Shown: positions 19,680 to 29,076, counted from the stretch's first letter. The stretch is DNA of 64,000 nucleotides from Candidatus Epulonipiscium viviparus (GCF_030708075.1 NZ_CP117982.1:2780662-2844661); one strand, 5' to 3'. A program made the numbers and translations. Notes: a model not told the origin generated them from the sequence alone.

Positions 19680-19752
19680 AGATAAAACAAAAAGAGGGTC
19701 ACCAAACAAGCTTGTGGAGTAATCTACCACAAACAAAATTTAGAACCCCCCT
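19680..19752 (-). promoter_or_regulatory. Attenuator-like leader structure upstream of gltB
   Basis: On the minus strand GGGGGTT (near 19750-19744) can pair with GACCCTC (19700-19694), enclosing a second hairpin TTGTGG/CCACAA (19732-19727 with 19717-19712). The outer stem is followed by TTTTTGTTTTATC. This is terminator-like and lies within the leader, about 30 bases before the gltB ATG. I recognise no known riboswitch class in it; it may be a nitrogen-responsive attenuator or a simple terminator. Confidence 0.5.
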
Positions 19753-19767
19753 TGTTCTTATTTAGAT

Positions 19768-19796
19768 ATTATAAAATAGATTTATGGATGTTGCAA
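19768..19796 (-). promoter_or_regulatory. Promoter of gltBD
   Basis: On the minus strand TTGCAA (19796-19791), 17 bases, TATAAT (19773-19768). The transcript would begin near 19760, directly upstream of the leader hairpins, giving an untranslated leader of about 110 bases. Confidence 0.65.
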
Positions 19797-19864
19797 GTAA
19801 AAAGAAATTGTCCGTCAAAAAAATAAAATTATGAAATGTGACTGAATTAGGAAATACAGCTAAA

Positions 19865-20662
19865 TTATTTATCGAATTGGTAATGAAATTCTTTAGTATT
19901 GTTGTTAATAGGAGCAAAAGTGTATCCTTGTGCTTTGTAATACTCATAAATAGATTCGATAGATTTAACTGTATTTTTGTTATTTAAATTGCAATGAGCA
20001 AGAATAATTCTTTCAGGAATCTTGTTGCTAACAATTTTAGCATTATTGATAAGTTCTTCGACGGTGGCATCTGGTCGAACGCCATCTTCTAGATTAACGT
20101 TCCAATCAAAGATAGTATATCCTGCCGATTTAATTTGGTCGTAAAATTCTTGATTGAGTTTACCGGCACTGCCGCCTGGAAATCTAATAAATTTTATATT
20201 TGCATCTGTGCCCAAAACTTCATTTATATAGTCTGCAGTCTGTTGCATTTCTTGGAGAAATACATCGGGGCTGCTATAAATTTTTTTATAATCGTGAGAG
20301 TAGGTATGAAGGCCTATGCTGTGTCCTTCGTTATAGATGCGTTTTAATATGTCTTCCTTTTGATAGATTTCTTTTCCGACCACAAAAAATGTTGCTTTTA
20401 TATTGAGCCTTTTTAGCTCATCGAGGATTTGATCTGTAATATCGCTAGTGGGTCCATCGTCAAAAGTAAAATAAGCAATTTTTTCGTTGGCAACATCCTG
20501 TGGGGCAGACGGGGCTTCTTCGTCTTTTGGAGTAGCATTAGAGTTATCAGTAATATCAAATGTTATTATGTCCACCGTTGTCGATGCATATACCTTAGGT
20601 GAGCTAGTAATTGACAACGCAAGAGCTGCTATTATAAAGAATAAATTCATAAACCGGATCAT
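19865..20662 (-). CDS. Polysaccharide deacetylase (NodB-fold), secreted
   Basis: 265 residues. A signal peptide covers about residues 1-26 ('FFIIAALALSITSSPKVYA'). The NodB domain follows an Asp/Pro-rich linker and shows motif 1 'YFTFDDGPTSDIT', motif 2 'GHSIGLHTYSHDY' with the metal His pair, and 'RFPGGSAGK' (motif 3). 'FDWNVNLEDG' and 'ILAHCN' complete the active site. It is a metal-dependent N- or O-deacetylase, probably acting on peptidoglycan or another N-acetylated surface polymer. The ribosome site GAGGAGAG precedes the ATG. It is a single gene, 209 bases upstream of gltB in the opposite sense of nothing else, so no partner is evident. Confidence 0.88.
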   Translation of the reverse strand: MIRFMNLFFIIAALALSITSSPKVYASTTVDIITFDITDNSNATPKDEEAPSAPQDVANEKIAYFTFDDGPTSDITDQILDELKRLNIKATFFVVGKEIYQKEDILKRIYNEGHSIGLHTYSHDYKKIYSSPDVFLQEMQQTADYINEVLGTDANIKFIRFPGGSAGKLNQEFYDQIKSAGYTIFDWNVNLEDGVRPDATVEELINNAKIVSNKIPERIILAHCNLNNKNTVKSIESIYEYYKAQGYTFAPINNNTKEFHYQFDK

Positions 20663-20829
20663 TTTTTCTCTCCTCTGAATAAAATTAATTTACTGTTAGT
20701 ATACCTGATTTTAGTATTTTTATAATTGTTGTAGGTACAAAATAACAAAATGGACGAGATAGCATTGAAAAAAAGCTGAAAACATAATATAATTTTTTTT
20801 AAGAATTTATTTTGCAAAGGGGGATTGGT

Positions 20830-22296
20830 GTGGAGACGTTATTAAATAATATTGAGGAAAGTGTTTGTATTACAAATTTGGAAGGAAAAGTGTTATTTGT
20901 CAATAAAGCCTTAGAAGAACATTTTAAATATAACGGGAAAGAGTTGTTAGAAAAATATTTGAGCGCAAATGTAAATTTTCTTAAGTTACATAATGCAAAA
21001 AAGATTGCCATAAGTGCTGTAATAAATATTTTTGTGGAAAAGATAAGTTATAGAGGCGAAATGGCTTTTTGTATTTTGTTTAAAATAAGAGGATTGTCTA
21101 ATAAGGAGATAGTGGTGAATATTAATGAAAATGAAATAAATCTGAAGGCAATAGAGCAGACATTTTTGACGGATATGTTTTTATCAGATTTTAGCGCTAT
21201 TGTAGATAAACCAGGAAATTTTTTGTATATTACGGAGGCAGTAAGCAATATCTTGGGATGGCAAAACTTTGAAATGATAGGTAAAAATTGGAGAGATTTT
21301 ATACATCCAGAGGATATGATTAATGTTAAAGAGCAAGAAGAAAATTCGATTGCAGCAGGAAAAACGCAAAAATGTATTATTACAAGCAGAGTAAAATGTA
21401 AAAACGGAGAATATAGATGGATTCAGTGGAAGTTTAAGCCGTTTGAAGAGCCATCCATTGCGTATATAACTGGTGAGGACGTAACAGTGCATATGGAATA
21501 TAAGAATAAGCAATTAGAAATTTTGAAGACCAAAGAATTAGAAAAGATCTATGATAATTTTTTATCTGTAATTTCGCACGAGCTTAGAACTCCGCTCACT
21601 TTAATAAACTCAACCAGTACATTAATACAAGATAATATTCCTCCAGAAAAATATAATCGTTTTAAGAAAAATATCAATAGACTCACAAGGTTGATTAATA
21701 ACCTGATTAGTATGATAGAGCTAACAAATGGAAAGTATCAGCTGAAATATGAAAAAATAGATATAGAGTTGTTAACGAGACAAATTTTAGAAGTGCTAGA
21801 GCGAAATCCAAATTTCAAAAACATTACTATAAAATTAGAGAATAATTTATTGGAAAATTTTGTATATGTAGATGCTTATTATATAAAGAAAGTTATATTG
21901 AATATTATTTCAAATGCAATTAAGCATACAGAAATAGATGGAGAAATTTTAATAGAACTAACATCATCTGAGTGTTTTGTGGATATTGCAGTTACAAACT
22001 TTGGCAGACCTATACCAAAAACTCTAAAGGAAAATATTTTTGCGCCGTTTTTTATAATAGAAGAAATTTTGACCAGAAAAAATGATGGCAGTGGCATAGG
22101 ATTGGCATTATCTTATACGGTAGCCAAATTGCATGAAGGAGAAATTGTAGTTAAAAGCGATACCGAATGCACCTGCTTTACGGTTCGCATACCCAAAGGA
22201 TATAGAGAAACAAGTAACCATCAGGAAAAAATATTAACGGACACGTATGATAATGATTTAGAAAACGATATATTTTTAGAATTATCAGATATTTAA
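20830..22296 (+). CDS. PAS-domain sensor histidine kinase, cytoplasmic, orphan
   Basis: I choose the GTG at 20830 because AAAGGGGGA lies 6 bases upstream; a TTG 18 bases earlier lies upstream of that site. The product has 488 residues and no membrane segment. Two PAS-like sensory regions (about 1-95 and 115-220, the second with 'MIGKNWRDFIHPEDM' and 'RWIQWKF') precede the HisKA helix with phospho-acceptor His250 in 'VISHELRTPLTL'. The HATPase domain follows (N-box 'NIISNAIKHTE', G-box 'GSGIGLALSYT'). No response regulator is adjacent, so its output is unknown. It probably senses a soluble ligand or redox state. Confidence 0.88.
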   Translation: METLLNNIEESVCITNLEGKVLFVNKALEEHFKYNGKELLEKYLSANVNFLKLHNAKKIAISAVINIFVEKISYRGEMAFCILFKIRGLSNKEIVVNINENEINLKAIEQTFLTDMFLSDFSAIVDKPGNFLYITEAVSNILGWQNFEMIGKNWRDFIHPEDMINVKEQEENSIAAGKTQKCIITSRVKCKNGEYRWIQWKFKPFEEPSIAYITGEDVTVHMEYKNKQLEILKTKELEKIYDNFLSVISHELRTPLTLINSTSTLIQDNIPPEKYNRFKKNINRLTRLINNLISMIELTNGKYQLKYEKIDIELLTRQILEVLERNPNFKNITIKLENNLLENFVYVDAYYIKKVILNIISNAIKHTEIDGEILIELTSSECFVDIAVTNFGRPIPKTLKENIFAPFFIIEEILTRKNDGSGIGLALSYTVAKLHEGEIVVKSDTECTCFTVRIPKGYRETSNHQEKILTDTYDNDLENDIFLELSDI

Positions 22297-22423
22297 TATT
22301 TGAAACATGAAAAAAGCTTATACTTGCAATAAATATAATTTTAGCTTAGAATGAAAATATCAGTCATATTCTTTGTGGCAGATTATTTTATTGATGATTA
22401 TTTTATTGATGAAGAGGTGATTT

Positions 22424-23482
22424 ATGTCGTACGAACGTGGAATGGCAGCATTTAATTTGGAAATGACAGACAGAATACCAAGAACAGAATATTCGGCTCA
22501 TAGGTATTGGAAATTGATTGATGCTGTTACAGGAATTAAGGTAGATGAAAAAAGCTTAAAAGCAGAGCAAGATAAGGCGACATCGGCTTTTGTGAAAGCT
22601 TGGGATTATTCTTATGTTTGGAATGTATTTGTTCACTCTCAGTATTTAAATAAATGTAGAACTCGAATGGGTCATGCGACTTTTGCTGCAGGAGGAGTCG
22701 ACTTCAATAAAGAAGTTTCTTGCCCGTTTAAAGAACCAGAAGAATGTTTGACATTTGATCCAATAGAAGTGTATGGAGAAGTAGATGAGCGATTAGCATT
22801 AGAAAAATTAAACACTAATTATAGAGAAAAGTGTGCAGCGTTTCCAGATGCCGTGAATACTACAGGGACTTATATTACGCTAGTTTCGGGACTAATCGAT
22901 ATATTTGGCTGGGAAATGTTGCTATTGGCACTAGCCATAGATGCGAAACAGTTTGGAAAAGTGGCGGATAGATATACCGAATGGATGATGCCATTTTTTA
23001 GAGCGCTAGCAGATACAGATACACCGATTGTAAATGTACATGACGATATTGTGTGGACATCGGGAGCATTTGTGAATCCAAAATGGTATAGAGAGTTTGT
23101 ATTTCCGAATTACAAAAAAATGTTTGAACCACTAAAAGAAGCGGGCAAAAAGATTATCTATACAAGCGACGGAACCTTTAATGAATTTGTAGACGATATT
23201 GCAGACTGCGGAGTAAACGGTTTTGTAATGGAGCCCACTACAGACATGGAATATATAGCCAAAAGATATGGTAAGACTCACTCATTTGTAGGCAACGCAG
23301 ATACAAGAATATTGCTAACAGGTACAAAAGAAGAAATTTACAATGAGGTAAAACGCTGTGTGGATATTGGTAAGGATTGCCCAGGATTTTTTATGGCAGT
23401 AGGAAACCACATTCCTTCGAATACTCCGTTAGAAAATGCGTTGTATTATAATGAAGTTTTTGAAAAATTGAGTAGAAGATAA
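22424..23482 (+). CDS. Uroporphyrinogen decarboxylase-family protein (methyltransferase-like)
   Basis: 352 residues of the UROD/MtaA/CmuA superfamily. It has 'MTDRIPRTEYSAHRYW' near the N-terminus, 'DIFGWEMLLLAL', 'TPIVNVHDDIVWTSGAFV', the C-terminal 'VNGFVMEPTTDMEYIAKRYG' and 'HSFVGNADTRILLTGTKEEI'. Members outside haem synthesis often move methyl groups with corrinoid or coenzyme M cofactors. No haem genes are nearby. It is followed 24 bases later by a sulfatase in the same direction, so the two are probably co-transcribed. The ribosome site is GAAGAGGTG. The actual substrate cannot be read from the sequence. Confidence 0.7.
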   Translation: MSYERGMAAFNLEMTDRIPRTEYSAHRYWKLIDAVTGIKVDEKSLKAEQDKATSAFVKAWDYSYVWNVFVHSQYLNKCRTRMGHATFAAGGVDFNKEVSCPFKEPEECLTFDPIEVYGEVDERLALEKLNTNYREKCAAFPDAVNTTGTYITLVSGLIDIFGWEMLLLALAIDAKQFGKVADRYTEWMMPFFRALADTDTPIVNVHDDIVWTSGAFVNPKWYREFVFPNYKKMFEPLKEAGKKIIYTSDGTFNEFVDDIADCGVNGFVMEPTTDMEYIAKRYGKTHSFVGNADTRILLTGTKEEIYNEVKRCVDIGKDCPGFFMAVGNHIPSNTPLENALYYNEVFEKLSRR

Positions 23483-23506
23483 TTTAAAAAGAGAAGGGGA
23501 TTAATT

Positions 23507-24997
23507 TTGAAGCAACCAAATATTTTATATATCATGTCAGATGATCACGCAAGCAATTCTATTAGCTGCTATAACTCCATGTTATCGAGTGTATTTAAGA
23601 CACCAAATCTTGATAGAATAGCATACGAAGGATGCAGAATGGACAATTATTATGCAACAAACTCGATATGTGTGCCAGCAAGAGCGACTGTGATGACGGG
23701 TCAATACGGAAACAAGAATGGGGTAAAAACATTAGCAGATAAGTGGAATCCAAATCAGCCTCTAAACTTGGCAAAAATTATGACAGACGCAGGGTATCAA
23801 ACGGCTATGTTTGGAAAGTGGCATCTAGATTGCGATCCAATTGGATTTGAAGAATATCAATATTTAGACATGATAAATGGAAAGCATCCAAGACAGCAAG
23901 GGATTTATTGGGATCCTGAATTTAGGACTTCTGAAGGTGAATTTAAAAAATATGAAGGATATGTGACAGAAATAATCACTGATATGACGAAGGATTATAT
24001 TTTAAATCGCGATAAAAATAAGCCGTTCTTTATTATGTGTAATCACAAAGCACCGCATGATTATTGGCAATTTGCGGCAAAATATAAAGACATCTTTGAT
24101 GGCGTTGACATTCCGATACCAGAAAGCTTATTTGAAGATAGATCGCACAGAAATATAGCATCAAGAGAGTATGGCTCAAGCGTTACTCCGAGACATAAAG
24201 TAAGAAGTTTGTATAATGAATTTTGCAAGCCAAATTATGTAACAGGGCCGCTTGAAGGAACAGAGGATATGACTTTTGAGGAAAAAGGCATCGCAGCGTA
24301 TCAAAAATACTTGAAGGATTATTTGAGAACTGTGGCATCCATTGATGAATCTGTTGGATATTTGTATACAGTGCTTAAACATGAAAATATTTTGGACGAT
24401 ACCGTTATAATTTATACTTCTGATCAAGGAATGTTTTTGGGAGAGCACGACTATCAAGATAAGCGATGGAGTTATGAGGAAAGTTTAGGGACACCATTGA
24501 TGATTAGATACAGAGATGAAATTAAACCCAATACGGTATCCAAAGAGTTAATGGCAAATATTGATATCGCACCAACTATTTTGGACTATGCAGGAATTGA
24601 AGTGCCAGCAGAAATGCAAGGCGTAAGCGCTAGAGATATCATAAAAGGTGAACACGAAGCAATCCACGAAGGAGTTTATTTTAGATACTGGATGCACTTG
24701 GCTCATCGACATGATAATCCGGCACATTATGGAGTGGTAACCAAAGACTATAAATTGATTTTCTATTATGGGATGCCTCTCGATGCAACAGGGGCGGTGC
24801 AAACTATTACACCGGGTGGATTTGAGTTATATGATCTAAAGAATGACCCGATGGAGCTTAATAATGTGTATGATGATCCGAACTATGAACAAATGAGAGA
24901 AGTGGCAAAAAGATTGTTGGAATCGTTGAAAAAAGAGTATGGAGATACAGATACTGAGTATAGCGATCTTCAAAAATTATATAGTGAACTTAAGTAA
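23507..24997 (+). CDS. Sulfatase (type I, formylglycine-dependent)
   Basis: 496 residues, TTG start behind GAAGGGG. The metal-binding 'MSDDHA' (Asp12-Asp13) is near the N-terminus, and the modified Cys55 lies in 'SICVPARATVMTGQYG', the C-x-P-A-R form that anaerobic radical-SAM maturases act on. 'MFGKWHLD', 'CNHKAPHDYW' and 'IIYTSDQGMFLGEHD' supply the other active-site residues. There is no signal peptide, so it acts in the cytoplasm on imported sulfated sugars. The maturase is not in this window. A close paralogue lies at 55500. It is followed by a clear terminator. Confidence 0.93.
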   Translation: MKQPNILYIMSDDHASNSISCYNSMLSSVFKTPNLDRIAYEGCRMDNYYATNSICVPARATVMTGQYGNKNGVKTLADKWNPNQPLNLAKIMTDAGYQTAMFGKWHLDCDPIGFEEYQYLDMINGKHPRQQGIYWDPEFRTSEGEFKKYEGYVTEIITDMTKDYILNRDKNKPFFIMCNHKAPHDYWQFAAKYKDIFDGVDIPIPESLFEDRSHRNIASREYGSSVTPRHKVRSLYNEFCKPNYVTGPLEGTEDMTFEEKGIAAYQKYLKDYLRTVASIDESVGYLYTVLKHENILDDTVIIYTSDQGMFLGEHDYQDKRWSYEESLGTPLMIRYRDEIKPNTVSKELMANIDIAPTILDYAGIEVPAEMQGVSARDIIKGEHEAIHEGVYFRYWMHLAHRHDNPAHYGVVTKDYKLIFYYGMPLDATGAVQTITPGGFELYDLKNDPMELNNVYDDPNYEQMREVAKRLLESLKKEYGDTDTEYSDLQKLYSELK

Positions 24998-25003
24998 AAG
25001 AGG

Positions 25004-25033
25004 AAGCTGTCGCTAACAATGTGGCAGCTTTTT
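25004..25033 (+). terminator. Terminator of the UroD-like/sulfatase operon
   Basis: A ten-pair stem (25004-25013 with 25021-25030, two G-T pairs) and a 7-base loop, followed by TTT. It begins 7 bases after the sulfatase stop codon. Confidence 0.8.
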
Positions 25034-25125
25034 AAAATGGGAAATTATAAATTAATATAGTAATATATGGATAAAATGGAACATAGAATAAAATGGACAA
25101 TTAAATTTTTATAATTGAGGAGAAA

Positions 25126-27475
25126 TTGTATATGGACAAATGGATTAAAATTAGTACAAAAGAAGATCTGAAAAAGTTGGGAAAATTTGAGGACCTTAAA
25201 AAGGAAATACTAATAGATTTAAACTTGGTAAACATTATAGGATTTCGAGGATTTGACCAAATGTATCAGTTTATTACAAAATTGCAAAAGCTGATAGAGC
25301 GAGGTATTGTAGAGACGCAAATGCTAAATAATGTATGTGATAAAAAAGCGGAGTTTAATGCTTTGAGATTGAACGTATTAGAAACGTTAGAATTAAAGGG
25401 AATAATTAATTTCCAACGTAAAGTAGACATACCAATTTTCATAATGCGGATACAAAACTTTATGCAGCAACAGAATACAAATACAATCGTTGATGTACAA
25501 GCAAAAGCGGAAGTTATGGAAGCTGTAAAGGCGGAAGCAAAAGCCGAGGTTATGGAAGCTGCCAAGGCGGAAGCAAAAGCGGAAGTTATGGAATTTGCAA
25601 TGGCAGAAGTAATGGAAGAAGCTAAAGCGGAAATTATGTTGCAAGCAAAAGCCGAGGTTATGGAATTAGCAAGGGCGGAAGTAAAAGCCGAGGTTATGGA
25701 AGTTGCCAAGGCGGAAGCAAAAGCGGAAGTTCTAGAAGCTGCGATAGTAGAAGCAAAAGCTGAGGTTATGGAAGCTGTAAAGGCAGAAGTAAAAGCGGAA
25801 GTTATGGAAGCTGCAAAGGCGGAAGCAAAAGCGGAAGTTCTAGAAGCTGCGATAGTAGAAGCAAAAGCTGAGGTTATGGAAGCTGTAAAGGCAGAAGTAA
25901 AAGCGGAAGTAATGGAAACTGCAAAGGCGGAAGCAAAAGCGGAAGTTCTAGAAGCTGCGATAGTAGAAGCAAAAGCTGAGGTTATGGAAGCTGTAAAGGC
26001 AGAAGTAAAAGCGGAAGTAATGGAAGCTGCAAAGGCGGAAGCAAAAGCGGAAGTTATAGAAGCTGCGATAGTAGAAGCAAAAGCGAGGTTATGGAAGCTG
26101 TAAAGGCAGAAGTAAAAGCGGAAGTTATGGAAGCTGTAAAGGCAGAAGTAAAAGCGGAAGTTATGGAAGCTGCAAAGGCGGAAGTAAAAGCGGAAGTTAT
26201 GGAAGCTGCGATAGTAGAAGCAAAAGCTGAGGTTATGGAAGCTGCAAAGGCAGAAGTAAAAGCGGAAGTAATGGAAACTGCAAAGGCGGAAGCAAAAGCG
26301 GAAGTTCTAGAAGCTGCGATAGTAGAAGCAAAAGCTGAGGTTATGGAAGCTGTAAAGGCAGAAGTAAAAGCGGAAGTAATGGAAACTGCAAAGGCGGAAG
26401 CAAAAGCGGAAGTTCTAGAAGCTGCGATAGTAGAAGCAAAAGCTGAGGTTATGGAAGCTGTAAAGGCAGAAGTAAAAGCGGAAGTTATGGAAGCTGCCAA
26501 GGCGGAAGCAAAAGCGGAAGTTATAGAAGCTGCGAAGTAGAAGCAAAAGCCGAGGTTATGGAAGCTGTAAAGGCAGAAGTAAAAGTGGAAGTTATGGAAG
26601 CTGTAAAGGCAGAAGTAAAAGCGGAAGTTATGGAAACTGCAAAGGCGGAAGCAAAAGCGGAAGTTATGGAAGCTGCGATAGTAGAAGCAAAAGCTGAGGT
26701 TATGGAAGCTGCAAAGGCGGAAGCAAAAGCGGAAGTTCTAGAAGCTGCAAAGGCGGAAGCAAAAGCGGAAGTTCTAGAAGCTGCCAAGGCGGAAGCAAAA
26801 GCGGAAGTTATGGAATTTGCCAAGGCGGAAGCAAAAGCGGAAGTTATGGAATTTGCAATGGCAGAAGTAATGGAAGAAGCTAAAGCAGAAATTATGTTGC
26901 AAGCAAAAGCCGAAGTTATGGAATTAGCAAAAGCGGAAGTAATGGAAACTGCAAAGGCGGAAGCAAAAGCGGAAGTTATGGAAGCTGTAAAGGCAGAAGT
27001 AAAAGCCGAAGCTATGGAAGTTACAAAAGCCGAAGTAATGGAAGAAGTTAGAGAAGAGATTAAGGCTGAAATAATGGAAGAAGTTAGAGAAGAGATTAAG
27101 GCTGAAATAATGGAAGAAGTTAGAGAAGAGATTAAGGCCGAAGTAATGAAAGAAGTTAGAGAAGAGATTAAGGCCAAAGCAATGACAGAAGTTAGAGTAG
27201 AGAAACAAGCAATTGATTTGGGAGAATCTGATAATAGAGGATTTTTTAAGTCTGAGATTCATGAGATAGCATATAAATTGATTAATTATAATTCCATTTT
27301 TGACGCGTCTTTGGGGATTACCAGATTACACTATTTGAGTGCTGAAAAAGCAAAAGAGTGGCGTAATAAATATGCCAAAATGTTCCATCCAGATCAAAAA
27401 CAAAACATGGACATGTTAGAGGAAACTACAAGTGCGATAAATAAAATTTATAATAGAATGGTGGGGAAATCATAA
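25126..27475 (+). CDS. Repeat-rich coiled-coil protein with C-terminal J-domain; frame broken twice
   Basis: One gene read in three pieces (25126-26103, 26091-26540, 26558-27475). Each join needs one extra base: 'GCGAG' near 26083 replaces the repeat's 'GCTGAG', and 'GCGAAGTAG' near 26533 replaces 'GCGATAGTAG'. Restored, it has about 783 residues. Residues 1-125 are a helical N-terminal domain I do not recognise. Then come about 47 units of a 12-residue helical repeat such as 'AEVMEAVKAEVK', ending in 'EEVREEIKAEIM' units. The last 75 residues match a J-domain, with 'EKAKEWRNKYAKMFHPDQ' (HPD at 27386-27394) and 'TSAINKIYNRM'. The J-domain suggests recruitment of a DnaK-type chaperone. The HNH-like gene follows at once. 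Confidence 0.65.
25501..27190 (+). repeat. 36-bp tandem repeat array inside the J-domain gene
   Basis: Units of 36 bp (12 residues, consensus AEVMEA-[VA]-KAE-[VA]-K with variants AEVLEAAIVEAK) are stacked about 47 times. Three neighbouring unit types often travel together as a 108-bp block. Units near the 3' end change to the MEEVREEIKAEI type but keep the 36-bp step. Two single-base losses (about 26083 and 26533) are the only breaks of periodicity. Confidence 0.9.
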
Positions 27476-28294
27476 GTGAGTGAACAATTAAAAGAACAAA
27501 AAGAACAAAAAGAACAAAAAAAGGAACAAAAAAATGAAATAGTAGTATATGAAGAGTTAAAAAATAGTCCTAACTTTCAAAAATCATTTGATTTGCATAA
27601 AAAATTGACCCTATTAAAAATTGGAGATAAAGAGGATAATTTTAATAAAAACACATTAACAGCAATTAATAACCAAATTCAAAACCATACTATCATAGAT
27701 TCGAAAACTGGAATTTTGTATTTTAGGGTAGAGGGAATTCATAATATTTTGAGGACAAAGCCGGGTATAGCAAGAAATCTGATATACCAAGGCAATCCTC
27801 CACAACTACAAGCTGTAACATCAGTAGTAGTTCATAACGACAAAGATTATATTTCTCAACCATCATTGATGGCAATATTGGATTATTCCGATGCGTTAAG
27901 TGGTGGAACCAAAGGTAGATATATAAATTACGTTAATACATCAATTAGGTTATTTAAAACTTTTGAATATATTAGACATTTGAAATACAAGTTTTTGGGA
28001 GATATGATTTCATCTAGAGCGACACTCAAAAACAAAAAAATTAAGAGTGAAAAAATAACACAATGCCAGTTTACAAACACACCATTTAAAAATAAGAAGG
28101 ATGTGGAATTTGCCCATATAGATGCTGTGGCGTATAAACCTAATTTAGCAACGGATATACGTAATGGTGTTATTGTATTAAAAAGTATTCATACAGAAAT
28201 GACAAAGCAGGAGATAAATGATTTTAACGCTATGTATAAGTTTTGTGTAGATAATAATTATGACCTAAAGTGGGCAGAAAAAGTGGATTGGTGA
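27476..28294 (+). CDS. HNH-endonuclease-like protein
   Basis: 272 residues, GTG start immediately after the stop of the J-domain gene. The N-terminus holds a low-complexity 'KEQKEQKEQKKEQ' stretch (three 9-bp repeats at 27491-27517). Residues 50-180 are an alpha/beta region I do not recognise. The C-terminal part looks like a beta-beta-alpha-metal nuclease: Cys197 in 'QCQFTN', general-base His214 and Asp216 in 'FAHIDAVAYKP', Asn230 in 'IRNGVIVLKSIH' and His239. This spacing is that of HNH endonucleases, although only one zinc-type Cys is present. Together with the preceding J-domain protein it may form a two-protein module. The function is not established. Confidence 0.55.
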   Translation: MSEQLKEQKEQKEQKKEQKNEIVVYEELKNSPNFQKSFDLHKKLTLLKIGDKEDNFNKNTLTAINNQIQNHTIIDSKTGILYFRVEGIHNILRTKPGIARNLIYQGNPPQLQAVTSVVVHNDKDYISQPSLMAILDYSDALSGGTKGRYINYVNTSIRLFKTFEYIRHLKYKFLGDMISSRATLKNKKIKSEKITQCQFTNTPFKNKKDVEFAHIDAVAYKPNLATDIRNGVIVLKSIHTEMTKQEINDFNAMYKFCVDNNYDLKWAEKVDW

Positions 28295-28360
28295 GTTATA
28301 TTTTGTGCATTATTTGGCTATAATGTTAGTGTATATTTATGCTAAAAAGGGTGAGTAGCT

Positions 28361-28987
28361 ATGTTAGATTTCTTTAAGGAGCTGCAGAAAGAAAATGGGT
28401 TCAATAGCAAGATTCCGGAGATTTCACGTCATGATAGAGAAGAGTTGCGTAGAATTGGTAGAGAAGTTCAGAAGAAGTTTGAAGAAACATTTGATGAGGT
28501 AAATCCGGAATTTGGCAAATCAGTAAAAAAATTTAATAATACTGTAAATGCTGGCCTAGATATAGTCAAAAAAGGGATTGACAATGTAAATAACAGCTTT
28601 GAAGCACTGCACGCTAAAACTTGGAAAGAAGAAATATTGATAGAAAATCAAATACCAGAAGTGGGAGATCATTTGTGGGTTTGGCGATTGGGCTATACGC
28701 ACCATGGGTTATATATAGGAAATGGAAGGGTTATTCATTATTTAAAAGAGCAGGTAAAAGAGGACTCGATAGAGACGTTTGCAGATGGCTCTAAAATTAG
28801 AATTCGACCAGCCGAAGATAGCCCGGCACATTATGTAGCAGAGGAGATTGTATCTCGAGCCAGAAGCCGAATGGGTGAGAATAATTATGATTTATTTTCG
28901 AATAACTGCGAGCAATTTGTGCGTTGGTGTAGATGTGGTGCATTTGCTCCAGAAAACTCAATTAAAGATATGTTTAAAGAACTGTAG
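28361..28987 (+). CDS. LRAT-domain (NlpC/P60-fold) protein
   Basis: 208 residues. Residues 1-95 are a charged helical region without signal peptide. Residues 98-195 form an LRAT-type permuted papain fold: 'VGDHLWVWRLGYTHHGLYIG' region with His114/His115, 'GRVIHYL' with His126, and the nucleophile Cys183 in 'NNCEQFVRW'. Proteins of this fold are thiol acyltransferases or hydrolases. The gene lies 66 bases after the HNH-like gene in the same direction, with a TATAAT in the gap, and is closed by a strong terminator. It could belong to the same unit or stand alone. Confidence 0.8.
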   Translation: MLDFFKELQKENGFNSKIPEISRHDREELRRIGREVQKKFEETFDEVNPEFGKSVKKFNNTVNAGLDIVKKGIDNVNNSFEALHAKTWKEEILIENQIPEVGDHLWVWRLGYTHHGLYIGNGRVIHYLKEQVKEDSIETFADGSKIRIRPAEDSPAHYVAEEIVSRARSRMGENNYDLFSNNCEQFVRWCRCGAFAPENSIKDMFKEL

Positions 28988-29014
28988 CCGAATTTATGTC
29001 GGCTATTTTTTTTT
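28985..29014 (+). terminator. Terminator after the LRAT-domain gene
   Basis: Stem TAGCCGA (28985-28991) with TCGGCTA (28999-29005), 7-base loop, then nine T. The stop codon forms part of the stem. A second inverted repeat CAGTGAA/TTCACTG (29015-29044) follows without a T run. Confidence 0.85.
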
Positions 29015-29076
29015 CAGTGAAAGATAGTCAGATATCCTTCACTGTGTATAATAAAATGAGTTTTGTTGAATGCTAA

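Noticed and set aside
25266..27262. Minus-strand Ser/Ala-rich frames over the J-domain gene
   Set aside because: They are reverse-frame shadows of the Glu/Ala/Lys repeat and have no start signals.
29015..29044. Inverted repeat CAGTGAA...TTCACTG as a terminator of the small minus-strand gene
   Set aside because: On the minus strand it is followed by A, not T, and a strong plus-strand terminator is just before it.
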